Assembly: GCA_018417955.1 (NCBI GenBank)
Contig: JACTVC010000021.1
Span: 806,001 to 870,000, forward strand
Direction of reading: 5' to 3'
From: Laccaria trichodermophora
Lineage: Eukaryota > Basidiomycota > Agaricomycetes > Agaricales > Hydnangiaceae
Length of the DNA: 64,000 bases
In this document: in pieces, positions 12,244 through 25,191 of the stretch
Numbering within the stretch: position 1 is the first letter of the stretch
How the letters are laid out: every line of letters begins with the position of its first letter
Made by a program: the position numbers and the translations under genes
The notes under the pieces: generated by a model
Database searches by the model: none
The model's input: the letters and a program-made list of their open reading frames with translations, nothing else
Told to the model about the DNA's origin: nothing

Positions 12244-15200
12244 TCATCCCAAAACCATATCATTATCATCCCCACCACCCCCAGAAGCAGAAGCACCCGA
12301 ACCCCGATAACTCAACCCCGTAGTCGTAGTCGTAGGACTAACATCCATCCTCCTGGCCTGACTCTGACTCTGGTTCTGATTCGGGTTCATCCTCCTCGAC
12401 GGACCAGGCTCATTACCCCTCCCCCTAAAACCAGGCGGCGTAAACCACTCCTGCGGTACAAGCGGACCTTGCGGCTGATGATGCAACGGATGCCGTGGTA
12501 TCATCCTATGTGGGTGTGGGTGTGATGGGGCTTGCGCTGTAGGTGGGATCTGCACATCCACCAGCCTTTGAGCATGTCCATGTCCGTGCCCACCACCCAA
12601 CCCCGTAATCGTCTCCGCCCGTCTCCTCCCATTCACACCACCAGACGACTCCTGGCCTTGCACCTGGAACGTCAAATACGCAGCATTCGTAGGATCAGGC
12701 GCCGGCTGTCCTTGTCGAGATCGAATACGAGTATGCGGAGACGCCTGCAATGGATGATGTTGTTGTTGCTGTAACGTCCGATCACGCGCCATGCTCCCCT
12801 CCGCTCTCGTATGCGGAGGCGGAGGCGGAGGGGCCGCCGCTACCAACCCTTGCACCCTCTCCCTCTCCCCCCTCCTCCTCACCTCTCGTCCAACAGGAAC
12901 ATTAACAACATCCCCAGCTCCAAACTGCGCAACTTGTATCCCTTGTTGTGGTTGTGGTGGATGTTCACGATCCCGATCCCGATCCCTCTCACGCTCAACA
13001 GTAGCATCCTCATCCACATCCTTCGCACTACACCAAAACCGATGTCCCTCACTCCACGCCGTACTCTGGCATTCCTTGCCACAATATTTGGCCTTTCTGC
13101 ACCTTCTGCATTTCGCAAATTCGCGTGGGTAGGTCTCCCAGCGTCCACAGAGCACTATTGAAAGGAAGATGTAGTTAGGTTAGTGTGTGTATAGGAAAAA
13201 AAAAAAGGAAGGGAAAAGAGAAAGCAACGAAAAGAGAAAGCAACAAAAAGAGAAAGCGCCGAAAACAGAAAGCAACGAAAAGAGCAAGCAACGAAAACAG
13301 GCAGCAACTCAAAGAAAAAGGCAACAAAAACAGGCGGCAACGAAAACAAGCAGCAACTCAAGAAAAAACCACCTCTCAAATCGAAACCACCTCAAAGCCA
13401 AACAAAAAATCACCTCTCAATCCAAAAGCCAAGCCGCCTCTCAATCGAAAAAAAAAAAACCACCCCCCCCCAAAAAAAAAAAAAACCAACGAAAAACACT
13501 CACTATTAGCGCACTGCCTTATCCCCCCCCGACTATCATCCTTCCTACACGCATTCCTCATAATAACACCAGCCCAATACTGTATCTCAGGCGGCAACCT
13601 CGGCAACTCCGTCTCGTTCGAACTAGGTTTAAACGTGAACCTCTCCACGAGCGAAAAGACGTTTGTTTGTCGAAGGGTAGGTGGGGATGTGGTGGAGGGA
13701 GAAGGGGAGGCAGAGGATGAAGGAGGGGGAGGATGAGCATGGGCAGCTCGTTTCCCAGCACTCCCACTTGGACCACCAGCAACATGTGCAAAAGCTCTAA
13801 AAAAACTTTCCTTCCCTCCTGCTCTTTCCTTCCCCACCTCCCTTTCTTTTTCTTTTTCTTTTTCCTTCCCACCCCCAACCTCCTTCCTCCCCCCACCAAC
13901 CGCATACCTCCCAGCCAACCCAAGACTAGCAGGATGAAACGTCACACGAGGCTTATAAAACGCCTGCCTCACATGCGGGTATTTACTCAGATACGCAAGG
14001 AGTTGAAGGGACAATAAAACGTCTTCGTCTCGATAGGGGCCACTTGAACTTGATTCCGTTTCTCGTGTATGTGTGTGGTGGCCTCCTCCTCCTCCTCCTC
14101 CAATAGTGTTGGTGGTGTTAGCGGTGGTGGTGGTGGTGGTGGTAGTAGGAATAATGGCACCACCACCGCCAGTGCGTGCGATGGCAGCAGCAATAGCACC
14201 AGCGTCCGTACGAGGCCCCAACGCATCAGGGTTAACCAACACCCTCCCTCCTCCTCCCCCCGCACGAATAGTCGCGTTTCTCTGGTGCTGCTGCTGCGTC
14301 GTAGCAGGTACACCCGCCCCCGTCCCCCTAACAGTCGTATTCCCACCAACCATCATCGGCAACCCCACAACCCCAGCACGGGGCGTAACATCCGGGGCCT
14401 CTGAAGGGTTCGTATTCGTGTTCCTCCTCCTCTCAAAGTTCATACCCCTAGGCGTCCCACCCTCAGCAGCATTAATAGCACCAGGCGCACCAGGCGGCGC
14501 ACCCATCGCAAAATCATCATTAGCCTCAAGGCTCACTATCCCTTCCTCAACACCAACTTCAACACCCACACCACCAACGACTTCACCTGCACCAGCGTCG
14601 TTGATGATGATATGTGCATCCGTATCCAACCCACCCATACCCATATCGGGTGGAAGTGCGCCGGTGGCTTGGTCGTCTGTTACGATGCCTACTGCCCTTC
14701 GTACGCCAAGAGGGAGGGGAAGTCGACGGGGAGGACGTTCGGGGGAGGGAGAGGCGGATGCAGAAGCTACGTCTGAATCGTCGATCCTGCTACCGCGATC
14801 CATGTCGATATCGGCGTCTCCGTCGCCATCGTCCTCCGTTTCGGTGTCTGCGCGGGATATGTCTGTGGATGGTGGTGATCGCCTGGTGGCGTTGGCTGTG
14901 ATGGGGGTTACGGTGGTCTGGGCGGTGGGCGCACGATCCCAGACAGGTCGTGCGATGATGGTGCCACTCCGATCGCGGCTTGGAACAACCACGGATCCAG
15001 TGGGTGTTCCTGATCCCAAGGGCGTAGCTGCGATAGACGTATCAGTGGATACATCTGTATCGCTATTGGGCGCTGAATCGTTCAGTTGAACGATCTGGCT
15101 TATCGATACATCCATAGATTCGTCCTACCCAAAAAAAAAAAATTCAGTAAAAACATTCACAAAACAAAACAAAAAAAAGAGAAACAACATCACCTCATAG

Positions 15201-15939
15201 TTCTGCTGATACTCACTCCCATACCTAACATTCTGCCTAACAGCTCTCTGCATCTGTACCTGCTCAACCTGCAGCTGCCTCTGCAGCGCCCTCTGCAACT
15301 GGGCCGCATCATCCCTCTGCCTCTGCTCCATCATCGCCGTCCGTCTCGCCTGCCTCTGCTCCCTCGTCTCCCTCGGCAACCCCGTGGCACTCGAGCTAGG
15401 ACCAACCGCAAACCCCTTATTAGCAAGCCACGCCTCCAAAATACACCCAACGACATCCAACGTCCCCGCTTGCACGACCCTGCTTCGGATGGGCTCGCTG
15501 CCCCTCACGCCGATGTTCACTACACATTGAAAAGCGAGTGAGAAGCGGTACGCGGCGTGTTTGTCGAATGAGCTTGGGTTGAGCGCCGGTGGGAGTTTTG
15601 GGGGGCGGGAGGAGGGGGGGATGAGGCCGTAGAGGAGGGATGGGTTTTCAGGTTGGGGTGGGGAGATGCAGAATTCGTGGAGGATCCGGACGAGGCGTTC
15701 TAGGCCGCCGTCCATTGTCATTATTTCGCGGATGCGAGGGGAAGTGGAGGTTAGGTAGGTTAGGTGGGTGAGTGAGTTGAACAGTGGCAGTGGCGTCAGC
15801 GTGTCCAGTGCTATAGCCAAGATATAAGGTACAGAACACATAAAAAGAGAATGAACGCACCTCTACGGTCGTAGAGCTGTGAGGAGATACAGACACATGC
15901 TTTATTTTGTGCCGGGAATGCGAAGTTTGACTCGCGCAT
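12244..15939 (-). CDS. MUB1: MYND-type zinc finger protein, MUB1/samB family
   Basis: Yeast Mub1 works with the E3 ligase Ubr2 to degrade Rpn4; Aspergillus samB affects morphogenesis. Four exons join in frame: 15939-15861, 15810-15194, 15124-13504 and 13154-12244. The N-terminal family block QLYDRRALDTLTPLPLFNSL..LTYLTSTSPRIREIM is spread over exons 1-2. The MYND finger spans the exon 3/4 junction: QCANMLCGRWE, then CRRCRKAKYCGKECQSTAW and HRFWC, with all Cys and His ligands present. At about 1,070 residues it is long for the family because of low-complexity inserts (Gly, Thr and Asn runs, Lys/Glu repeats). It probably acts as a ubiquitin-ligase partner. The start is fixed by exon 1 encoding the conserved SSQLYDRR. 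Confidence 0.92.
13155..13503 (-). repeat. Repeat-filled intron inside the MYND finger coding region
   Basis: At 349 nt this intron is five times the usual size here. About 13200-13370 is an imperfect tandem array of roughly 16-18 nt units (plus-strand theme GAAAGCAACGAAAA), flanked by A and C homopolymers. It interrupts the codons between the first two zinc ligands. Confidence 0.75.
14082..14143 (-). repeat. Coding trinucleotide repeats in the MUB1-like gene
   Basis: A (CCT)n run at 14082-14101 and a (GGT)n run at 14123-14143, read on the minus strand, encode polyglycine and polythreonine. They are likely to vary in length between strains. Confidence 0.8.
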
Positions 15940-18900
15940 TTGGAGAGTGGGTTTGGGGTTGCCAGAGTCGTTTCTTCAGGAATTAAAACGATTCTTGAAA
16001 CGAATTGTGGCAAGAAAGTTAGAACAATAAAGATGAGAAAAGAGGTCGACGACGTTGAGAGGAGAGATGGCAGCAGGCAACCACCTATTGTTTGCACGTG
16101 CTTGGTTGTTTGTGGCTGACTACACCAACAAGCAGTCTTGACTCGGTCGATGACCTTTTTGCTTTCCAAGCCCGCGTTATGGGCTATTACTCCCTGACAA
16201 AGACCGAAAAGAAGAAAACACTTCCGTCAAAACACATGGTTTCAATTATTGACGGCGAAGTTCTTTCTTCTCTCCACCTTTATTATCAAGGTCTGTTGTC
16301 TTTTCGCTTCTCTATGGCCATGGTGTTTGACCCTGCCTCTGCATTATGTAGTAGGCCCACACACAACTCCTAAGCTGGCCGGCCACGCGTAAACCACGCT
16401 GCACGCGTTGTAAACTTTCACGGATCAGTGCATCGGCGGCATTCCCTGAACAATCGCCGAATAGCCGTGGAGGAGTGCACCCACTGCCTGGATACAAGTA
16501 CTCGGCTTGGAACACTCGCCGATGCTTGGTACATACACTTGCCGACGCGATCTGATTACACCAAGTCGCAATGCAGTGGCATCTATCAGCTCCACCTATC
16601 ACCTACAGCCTACTCAACTGCGCTCCTCCTTTCCTCCTCCTCTCCGCCAAAGAAGCACGATTATCATTATTATCATCATCATCAACATCGATGTCAATGC
16701 CTCCTTCCTCAGAACGCACGCATCTGAGCACCTCCTGAGCTTCCAACTCCCCTCCTACCTCCTCCTTAAAAAAATTTCGAAACGATTACCATCACCATCA
16801 ACGCCTCATATCCCAAAATGTCCAATGACGCCCGCGCCTCCTCGTGTTCACGGCCTGCCCACCATATACGGCGGTATACCCGTCATAATCGGTGTGCCCG
16901 TCATATTATATACGACTCGCTGTCTTCAAGCGACAGCCAATAGCAAATGGCTTTCCCCGACTAATTAAGTCTCGGGTACCTCATTCCTCAGTGTTCACTT
17001 TGCTTACCTTATAGTAGTACCCAAGAATCAAAGACGACGACCCAATTTTTTTTTCCTCTTTCTTTTCTATATCTGTCAAACTGCCACTTGAACCTCTGTT
17101 GAATGCCAATTATTGGGATGCGTCCTGGTGAATCCGCCTCATTTCTTTCATTCGTTCATTCACTCATCTGCAATGAGATATATCTCCACAAGATTTTACA
17201 CAAGCGCTCAAAACCCATATACTCATCGGTGAGGTACATCGATCCACTCATCAAAGCCTTCTTGTACCCGTACGTCCTGCTAAGTATTGTAGATATGGAC
17301 GCCTCACATCCGAGTCTCTAAGCGTTGCCCCGCCAGTGCCGCCTGGCCATATACTAGTAATAATCAAGCCCAGCGACCAACGGGCAAGTTCTCAAAATAC
17401 ATAAGCGTCTTCCATGGCCACTTCCTGGTGTTCACCTCAGTTATCTGATAAACCAAGATAGCAACGACGCAATACCTGCCTCCAAAACTACCAACCTTCT
17501 CAAGGGCCTCAATCGTGCGCATGCGAAGATGCGGATGGACGGACGGTTCCGAGGCGTACAGCGAGCGAGCCGCCTCATGCATTCATGATCATAATTGATC
17601 TGGCTCCTTGAAGGGGAGGAGCCCTCGCGTCTCGTTTCATTTCATTTCTTCTCCTTTGACCGTCCAAAATCCGCTGATAATCGCCATCCACGAAACCCAC
17701 CCGCGATGACCCGATATGAGGCTTTCGACCTCCTGGAGAAAGCACTATGAGTGGAATATGAATGCTTTCATCCTCTTCATGCTAGCTGATATACGTTCGG
17801 AACACCCAGGGCATTTGAGCGACTCCGAAGAGTCGGAGGTAATTGATTTTCGGTCTTCATGCACATCCTCATTAGGAAAAAAAACTGAAAGCCAAGGGGA
17901 ATTCGGAACTCGACTGCGAGTTTCCGGTATACATATCCTTCTCAGCGCTCTCTTCCGCTGACGCATACTGAGAATATCTTGATTCTTCACCAAGGGTCTT
18001 TTTTTCATCGTTAAATTTTGCTTTCAAGTTCTGATACTTCATTATTATATGTACAGGACCACAGGATTTTTCGGATATCTCAAGCGACCGAGACATTTAC
18101 AGGCAAGGCCTTGACTCGAGAACCAGGTACTTTCCCACTTGTCAAAGCCTTTTTGCGACGCTATCAAACTGTCATTTTTTTTAGCAGCCTTGAGCTATAT
18201 ATTCACCGGAAGGAAGCAGGGAGAGTTTCGGAAGGATCCTCAAATCCTTTTATTATTGATGAATGCTTCCATTCCATCCTCACTATAGCTAGCCAGGTCT
18301 CAAACAGCCAGGGCATTCGAGCAAGGTAATCGAGTTCGAAACATTAAAACTCCTGAGGTTGCGCGATGAATGTTAACATTCGGCGGCCCCCCTTCGCTTT
18401 TCACGGAAGGAGTGACTGCAGGGACTCTTGCCATTTTCTCTCTTTCAAGGGTCCTTGCCATTGCCATTTTCCCGATTTCGACCCCCCCCTAGCTCTTTTT
18501 GTGCAGGCCCCTGTGAAGACTCGCATTGAAGGCGGCCATCGGTGCTCAATAACAGTTTGGCGGAGAATAATCACTTCGGACTCAAGTATAATTCGCACAT
18601 GTTCAGAAGCTCCTCATGATGTCGATGCGATCCCTCCTCCCGTCCCAAGTGCGGCTTCCGTCTCCGATCTCGGAGACCTTAATCAGATTCGCGACCAACC
18701 CCAGATCTGCCTCCGCTCAGTGCGGTTCAATGGAAATAAATGGTATTGCCAATTTCTTGCGATCCTGATGGCGCGTTCTGCTTGGCCTTTCTTGGCCGCC
18801 GATGCTTGATTTTCCTAGTAGTGCAGAGTTAAAACTAGCTCTATATCCTACAGTCCTTTCTCTGGACCGAAAAAAAAAAAAAACTTTCTATGATTTATGA

Positions 18901-19772
18901 GCAGATCCGAGTTCCACACGCGTTCGCATCGCGTCATTGAAACCCTCAAATATACCTACAAAAGTGGGTGTGCCGGGTCCAACCGCTCCACAGGAACACT
19001 GGCATTTAGGCTTTCCAGGAGCATTTATTTTATTACTCTACAATCGGCCTCCTTTTCTCGCAGAGGACCTCGAGTTCCACCAGGTCTACCCGGGTTTGGC
19101 TGACCCAGTGAGTTGAATTGACATTTGCATTGGACGACATGAGGCAATTATGTCAATAAGTATTTGAGAAGTGAGCTTGCCTGCCCAGTACCGTCGTTGA
19201 TATACATTATCCGATGAGCAGTTCAGGCAATTTTTCAGTCGGGACGAGGGTACTAGTAGAAAACGGGAATTCAAGAACGACATGTCCCGGCGGCCCTGCA
19301 AAGCTCGCCGCTAAGTTCTCGAATCTGAAAGGAGGTAGATTCAGGTATGTACGCAGATTTCCATGGCAGATTCTTGCACAATTGGCTTTTCAATCTAAAT
19401 TAGTACCACTTAAGCAGGATTTTGTCTCATTATTTACGCTTTACGTGCCTCCCTCATACCCATGACACGGACATGTACTTTACGGGTACCGGTAAAAGCT
19501 TATAATCTCGGACATATCAGGTGCTCAGACAAGAGGTCGCCTCCGAAGCCGCCTTGGATTGAAATTGATTGTTAGTACAGATTACTTACATATCCGATCT
19601 ATAGTAATATACAACACAGTTCCCTATTGTTACAATTAGTCATCATTTCTCGGTTTGTCGAGAGTCCTGCTCCCGAACGCACGCGCCCTTTTTCATATTC
19701 GACATTGATTCCTGGAGAATAATTATCTCCATCCTCAACAAAATAAATAGGGCAATTGACGAACCTTTAATA
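15940..19772. other. 3.8-kb gene-poor region
   Basis: I found no recognisable protein, tRNA or transposon. Short frames exist, for example a 42-codon frame from ATG 16818 in a good context, and 17364-17582 on the minus strand, but none shows a known motif. An ATT/ATC microsatellite lies at 16660-16690. Parts could be promoter DNA of the MUB1-like gene, long non-coding RNA, or lineage-specific genes. Confidence 0.45.
16660..16690. repeat. (ATT/ATC)n microsatellite
   Basis: Imperfect run of ATT and ATC triplets in otherwise mixed sequence. Confidence 0.7.
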
Positions 19773-20735
19773 TCAATGGAAAGAAAATAACGGATGCACT
19801 GCACCAGCAAGCGAAGATGATCTAGCATCTTCTATTTGAGGCGCATAAAACGCTATTGGAGGTGGGCAGATGGAAGAGGGGTAGCAGGGCATGGGGTGAT
19901 ATAGCAAGTCTGAGTGCTTTTCCAAGTTGTCGTGGTGATGCGGCACCTCGAATGGAATACTTGGAAATTCTGGAGGTAGCTGTGGTTCGTCGCAAGAAAC
20001 GGGAGCATAGAACAAGGTTGGACATGATTGGTCGTATGTGGGTTGGTTGGATATGGGTTGCTCAAATGTGGGTTGTTCCGGAATAAAGAAAGGTGAAAAA
20101 CGATCTTGAGGGGGATAGTGGGGGATCGGCAAGAGTTCCGATTCGCAGACGGTGGAGATGTCATTAGCAATGGGCGGCGTGGAGGGGGCGGAGGGATCGC
20201 CGCTTAGGTCTTCTTCCGGAGGGGTCGCCGGAGATATATTTTTGTTGACGATCAAGTCGTAAACTGCCAAAGGAGTTAATTCCAATCGACGCCAAGTCCA
20301 GTTCACTTACTCGTCGGATCTGTACATGTTTCCCGCAGCTGTTGAAGGCGGCTCCCGACTTGCTTCGCTGATCTCTTCACCCCAGTCGCGGAAAAGATAT
20401 ATTGCGATATATACCGATTTCGATTTGGAAAGCGGCGCAGCTGCCTTCGCGGAGTCCTGGTGGAGGTGGGACGATAGCTGAATAAGGCTAAAACTATGTC
20501 GTTAATATCGGATTTCAAAACCGCGCATAGAACACAAACCTTGAAGCAAAGCATCCTCGAGATAGTCTGGCCAAACAGTTCTGTTAGTGATTGAAGTTTT
20601 GTACGTTTGTCGACCGGTTCTACTTGAATGTATCGTGGTCGAGTTAAGCGTTTCGTACTCTCCAGGGGCCATAAGCGAGCGATTATCCATGCAAGATACA
20701 GAAAAACGACCTCCAAGCGAAGGAGACGTTGCCAT
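19773..20735 (-). CDS. TEA/ATTS-domain transcription factor
   Basis: TEA-domain proteins (TEAD, Tec1, AbaA) bind DNA through a three-helix domain and control development. Three exons, 20735-20540, 20493-20311 and 20263-19773, join in frame. The TEA domain begins near residue 53 with TVWPDYLEDALLQVLALF. It continues over the intron through RFPNRNRYISQYIF and the DNA-recognition helix KRSAKQVGSRLQQLRETC, which is closely conserved. The C-terminal half is Pro-rich and disordered (FIPEQPTFEQPISNQPTYD, SSICPPPIAFY) and may be the activation region. ATG 20735 is the first Met before the domain; an overlapping frame further upstream looks unrelated. It is probably nuclear. The targets cannot be read from sequence. 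Confidence 0.88.
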
Positions 20736-21780
20736 GAGCTGGTATTTCGTAGAGACGTAGAGGAAATAGAAGTAGATGGATATAGTTGAACGACGGTGCG
20801 ATTAAATGCAAAATCGGTGACCTATCCGGCAACGAAGGCGGAAGCAAGGTGTGGTCAGGAATAGAACACCTTTCCAAAAGTTGCCAAATCGATCGTCCAG
20901 CTGATCCTGAGTGAAATGGCGATCTTGGCTCAGGCAGATTTGATCTTGAATTGGTCAAGTTGGTTTGTGCCTGTGGTACTGTGATGGTAAACTCTATTGT
21001 GCCCTGCCATGAAAGCAGATTCTGGGGTGCATCTGAGGGGCTCTTACCGAGACTTGAGGTCAACTTGAGGTACAGAACACGACGATCATGAGTTCAACGA
21101 TTCGAATTATTCCGAGTCGGGAGGCATCAGTTACCTGCTAAACGGCACGCCTGATAGTCCAAATATTCTTTGTCGGGACTCGGGAGGCGTGTCTGCTTTT
21201 CTGCGGTCTAATTGCAAGATGCTGCAAGGCTATCGATTGACGAGAAGCAGTAAGCTTATAAATATTTTTGGTGTTACTATTTGTTAGGATCAGAGGCGAT
21301 TGAGCAGGGACTGATGACCAAATTCGACATTTCATCGGTCACTTTCTGATCTTTCTCGGACCCGTGCCACGGTTACCCATACATCTAGGGCGGCAGGAGA
21401 TTCCCTAGTCGAATTTGAGGGGTCTTGTTGGAACCATTCTACGACTGTGAAATGAGTTTTCTGCGGTAAACCGCGCCGCCTAAAGCCATATACTAAGTTT
21501 ATAAATTTAGATTGGTGGTTAACGCGAGACGTTCGGAGAAGGGTTGAGCATCGGAACTGCTAAAAACGCCGCCTTCAGCTACCTTTCGCCCCCGCGTCGA
21601 TGAAACAAGAACGGGACCTCAGTTTTACCCACGATTTTCCTGACAAGTTAACAACACTAAGACCCGGACCCACAGTTGCCTCGCTTTCGTTGAACAATAT
21701 GTATGGGTGGTGAAAGGAAGGACATCTCCCGGTATATCGACGATAACGCGATCATACGTCTGGAGAGACTTTCCCTCTCT
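20736..21780. other. Intergenic, promoter side of the TEA gene
   Basis: A minus-strand frame (20683-21063) overlaps the TEA start but shows no family resemblance. The rest holds no supported gene. Confidence 0.45.
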
Positions 21781-23282
21781 TCACTGATAAACCCGAAGAG
21801 ATGCAAAATCAAAATATGCGTTCACGAAGGAAGAGGGATTCTTGTTAACATAATCTAACATCCACGTGCATTAGAACATGAATTGATGTCTCGGGGAGAT
21901 ACTCACCAACGCAAGTCGATGGACATCCTGATTGAGTATAAGCCCCGCCGGCCCAGTCGCCACCTGATAAATTGCTTCAATGATTATTCCCAACGGATCC
22001 CAAACGTGCTTACAGAAAGTTAAATTGATGATGATGTAGTGGTCACTAAACCGTGCAGCTAAGTCGCACGTAGTGTTCGGAAAATACGCGGAGGGAACAC
22101 CCTAAAAGTTGATGAGCTCTCTCAAAGATAGTACGAGTCACCTGTGACGTACCCAGTTTGAAGGATCCACAGCTAAATTACCGGTTTGAACGTCGTTTGG
22201 AACGGAGCACTCTGTTCTGGCCCAGAACCAAACCTTGATGGCGGTGGCAGACCTCTCAACAGCGTACCTATGGGTAATAAAAATGCTTAGGCTTTGAGGA
22301 AATAATTTACGAAAGCGCCGTTCCGCACCATCCTCCGCCGTTCTGATTGAAAGTCGGCCCAAAACTTTTTTGACTTGGAAGTAAGACGCCGCATCCTGAT
22401 CCCCCATTTATGTTCGTGTTGCAATCCAACTGGGTAGAAGTCCTGGATTGCGTAGAGAAAGCCGTAGGTACGCATGTGGTTCCGGGGTAAGAGGGAGGAC
22501 GTACCCAGTCTGCTGACGAGAAGCCGGCATGGTGCATCCTGTGGTCTGAAATTAGGGTTTTGGAGCAGCCTCTTTTTAAAATCTCTCACCAGCACTTGTG
22601 TGTAAGGTGACGGCATTAGGCCCTTGATTATTGACGCCTTCCACTATATCGACCTCGCCCTGCCAAATAATGAAGATGGGTCAGTCTGCGTCGGCACAAA
22701 TACACAAGGCATATTTACGGTGTTGGGCCACCCAGATCCGGCGACCTCCCAAACAGCTGGCCAAGTCCTGAACACAGTGTTAGGCATCGGAGATGGGCGA
22801 CAACTCCTCGCTTACCCGCATCCCTCAGGCATGTGACGCACGTCAAACCTAGCGTGAGTTGAATCAGCTTGTCAGATTATTTAGCGAGAGCTAGAAGGCG
22901 AGCCTACACCGCTACATGTGTTCTATAGGTCTTCTTCGACTGGATTCTCACAGAGTTCCTCCCAGCTCCATTTGCGGAAAGAATAGTCTTAGAGTCGCCG
23001 CGCAGAACAAAGGTATCTGAAGAGGCGAAAGTTAAGTTCAGGCTTTGTGAGACCGTTTTGTCGACATAGTTTCTAAAAATTGAAATGAATTTTGAGCATT
23101 ATAAGAATAATATATGCCGCTCACACTCGTCCATGAGTCGGGTCGGAGATATTTTGCCAGTCAAACGAGTTGTAGAATCCTGTGCCCACAATCTCATCGG
23201 ACAGGGTATACGATGCGCAGAAAACCGACATCAGAGAAGGGAGAATAACGATGACGGACAGTAAACTCTTTTTGAACATCAT
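21781..23282 (-). CDS. Secreted glycoside hydrolase family 16 beta-glucanase
   Basis: GH16 laminarinase-type enzymes cut beta-1,3 (and 1,3;1,4) glucans with retention. The start MMFKKSLLSVIVILPSLMS is a signal peptide, followed by the mature block SYTLSDEIVGTGFYNSFDWQ and DPTHGRV. Later exons carry NYVDK, TFVLRGDSKTIL, RNSVRIQSKKTY, the catalytic signature EVDIVE within TWPAVWEV..GEVDIVEGVN, then CTMPASRQQTG, CNTNINGGSGCGV, FNQNGGGWYAVERS, IKVWFW, YFPNTTCD, CGDWAGG and a C-terminal AYFDFASLRVYQ. About nine short introns (donors GTGAGC, GTACGT and similar) connect these without a frame break, so the gene looks intact. Likely roles are cell-wall remodelling or glucan nutrition. Confidence 0.92.
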
Positions 23283-23735
23283 ATTGAAGAGAGACGTGGC
23301 GGTCGTTCATGCCTACCACGCAGAGCGACTTTTAACAAGTAATTGCCACTCATGTTTCTCGACAAGGTCTTCAATTGATGAATTATTACGCTGACCTAGG
23401 TTTCATAGAGGAATGGATTCAGAGATCATTCATAAAGGAGACGACGTACCTGACTGGTATCATTGTGCTTAACGACGTTGGACAAGCTGCATGGGTCCAA
23501 CCAGGTCTAAGAGTAAGATCGGAGAAGACCGAGTTTCTTGGTATTACGTGGCTAGCAGCGCCTCTGACCTCAAGGTACGAGTCATGCGAGGTGCATTCAT
23601 GAGTAGGCATGTATGGTGCTCAAATGGTGCTTGAATGCAGGAGGTCGGCGTCATGGTCACAGAAACCAGTTGTTCGAGTTTTCCCACGCTTGACACCTCC
23701 AATCGAGTACATTTTTCTTCCTAACTAAGTACAGG
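23283..23735. other. Intergenic, no supported gene
   Basis: Spacer between the GH16 promoter and the 3' end of the membrane protein gene. Nothing recognisable. Confidence 0.5.
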
Positions 23736-24793
23736 TCACAAAGATTCCTGCGCTGCCCCCGGAGGAGGCTGAGGTCGACCAATGCATCTACATGATAGAT
23801 AAATTATCATCAACAACGACGCTCCCTCCAGGAGTATAGTGACAATGAGTAGAATATTATTGTTGATCGTGAATTTTCGCGAAGGTGCGTGCTGGACGAT
23901 AAGAACAGACAACTTGAAAAGACCAACGATCATCAGAAGCGGGCAGACCCTAAGAACAATCGTCGACAAGATCTAACATCATAAAAATCACGAGTTGTCA
24001 GCTTGATATTGGTACGAAACCAAGTTCTCACCTGAGTTTTGTGATCCTCTGCCATGTCCGGCTTAATCTCCCGAGAAACCATCCATAGAATCGTCGACGA
24101 CAGCAAATTATGAAAGGCCAGCAGAATATACGTCACAACGTATACGGCGCCAAACGTCCTGTACATCTTTCCGCGACGGAGTTTTCCTCCACTGGCACTA
24201 GACGCTGCCACGCGAATCACCACCGGAGCGAGAATGGCAATCACCATTACTGAAAAAAGTACTGCACCCACAACCCGCCGGGTCCTATTCCTCCACAAGC
24301 CGCAGGATGTCATCCGTGGCAGTGTTGGTGCCGGTGCAAGGTTGCTGATCAGTGCTTCAAGAATGAGGAGTATTCCTCCAAAAATGAGCAGCGAGCCGAG
24401 TCGGCCTGTAAACATCCACATAGCAGATACTATTGGATTCAGTTGAGTGGAGGAGTAGAAGCTGGGGACGACGACGGCCCCGAGGATGTAGCTTGACGAG
24501 AGGGAGATTGATCCCAGGAGAAGGAGAACTAGAAAGGGTGTCACATTAGAATGTGTATGGTTCATGTTTCTCCGTCGAAAGATGAGGATAGACACGTTGC
24601 CAGTTTGAAGTAGACAGGCTATACCGAAAATGACCAATAACCCAAACGTGATGGAACCCAGCGTGCTCTCGTCAACGCTTAAATTCATGGTAGCCCCTCT
24701 ACCTTTCCCTCCCCTGGCAAAAGCTGGTGGGGCGGTGGCAAGAGCCATGCATAAAACTGCAATTCGAAAGAGTATTCGCGAACCTGCTGGCAT
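23736..24793 (-). CDS. Multi-pass membrane protein, function unknown
   Basis: I do not recognise a named family. Two exons, 24793-24032 and 23973-23736, join in frame through a 58-nt intron. The N-terminus MPAGSRILFRIAVLCMALA ends in a signal-like AFA site. About seven hydrophobic segments follow, for example SITFGLLVIFGIACLL, FLVLLLLGSISLSSSYILG, LLIFGGILLILEALI, and two more in the second exon. The layout (extracellular N-terminus, seven helices, short polar tail) resembles receptor-like membrane proteins common in mushrooms, but no diagnostic motif is visible. In-frame ATG 24862 is an alternative start; 24793 has a better context (A at -3) and a cleaner signal peptide. Confidence 0.75.
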
Positions 24794-25191
24794 GTTTGAG
24801 GGCCCGGTGGATGCGGAGGGGACAAAATGTGATTTTAGGCGTTGCAGTTGTCTATTTATCATGACCAGGAAGCGAGTAGGGTGCACACTACTCGCTTCAT
24901 GCAACCGAACTTGGCGAGGTCCTTAAAACCTTAATGTCCTTGGCCGAATAAAAATCAGGGGTGGGGTTGCAGGTGAGTGGTGCAAGCTGAAAACTAGATT
25001 TTATATTTCCAAGCAGCGGCTTCTAGGGATTGACAAACGGTATAAGCCTATAAATGCATACGCAGAAGACAAACCAGGGCTCCTTTCAAGTCAAAGTTCC
25101 AAGGAAGTAGTCGGAATGTGGAGAGCCTTGATCGACGTTAATCAAAGGGTAACAAAGTTCTTGAACGTCTGAATATATCGAATGAATGACC
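24794..25191. other. Intergenic, no supported gene
   Basis: Promoter side of the membrane protein gene and 3' flank of the decayed secreted paralogue. No other signal. Confidence 0.5.

Noticed and set aside
13193..13370. CRISPR-like array
   Set aside because: Short imperfect repeats without spacers, inside a spliced intron of a eukaryotic gene.
12791..14404. Plus-strand Pro/Thr/Gly-rich ORFs opposite the MUB1-like gene
   Set aside because: They mirror low-complexity coding DNA of the minus strand and have no independent motif.
16818..16946. Small secreted or pheromone-like peptide
   Set aside because: The 42-codon product lacks a signal peptide and a C-terminal CaaX box.
20683..21063. 126-codon minus-strand frame as an upstream exon of the TEA gene
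   Set aside because: It overlaps the TEA start in another frame, has no family resemblance and no splice link.
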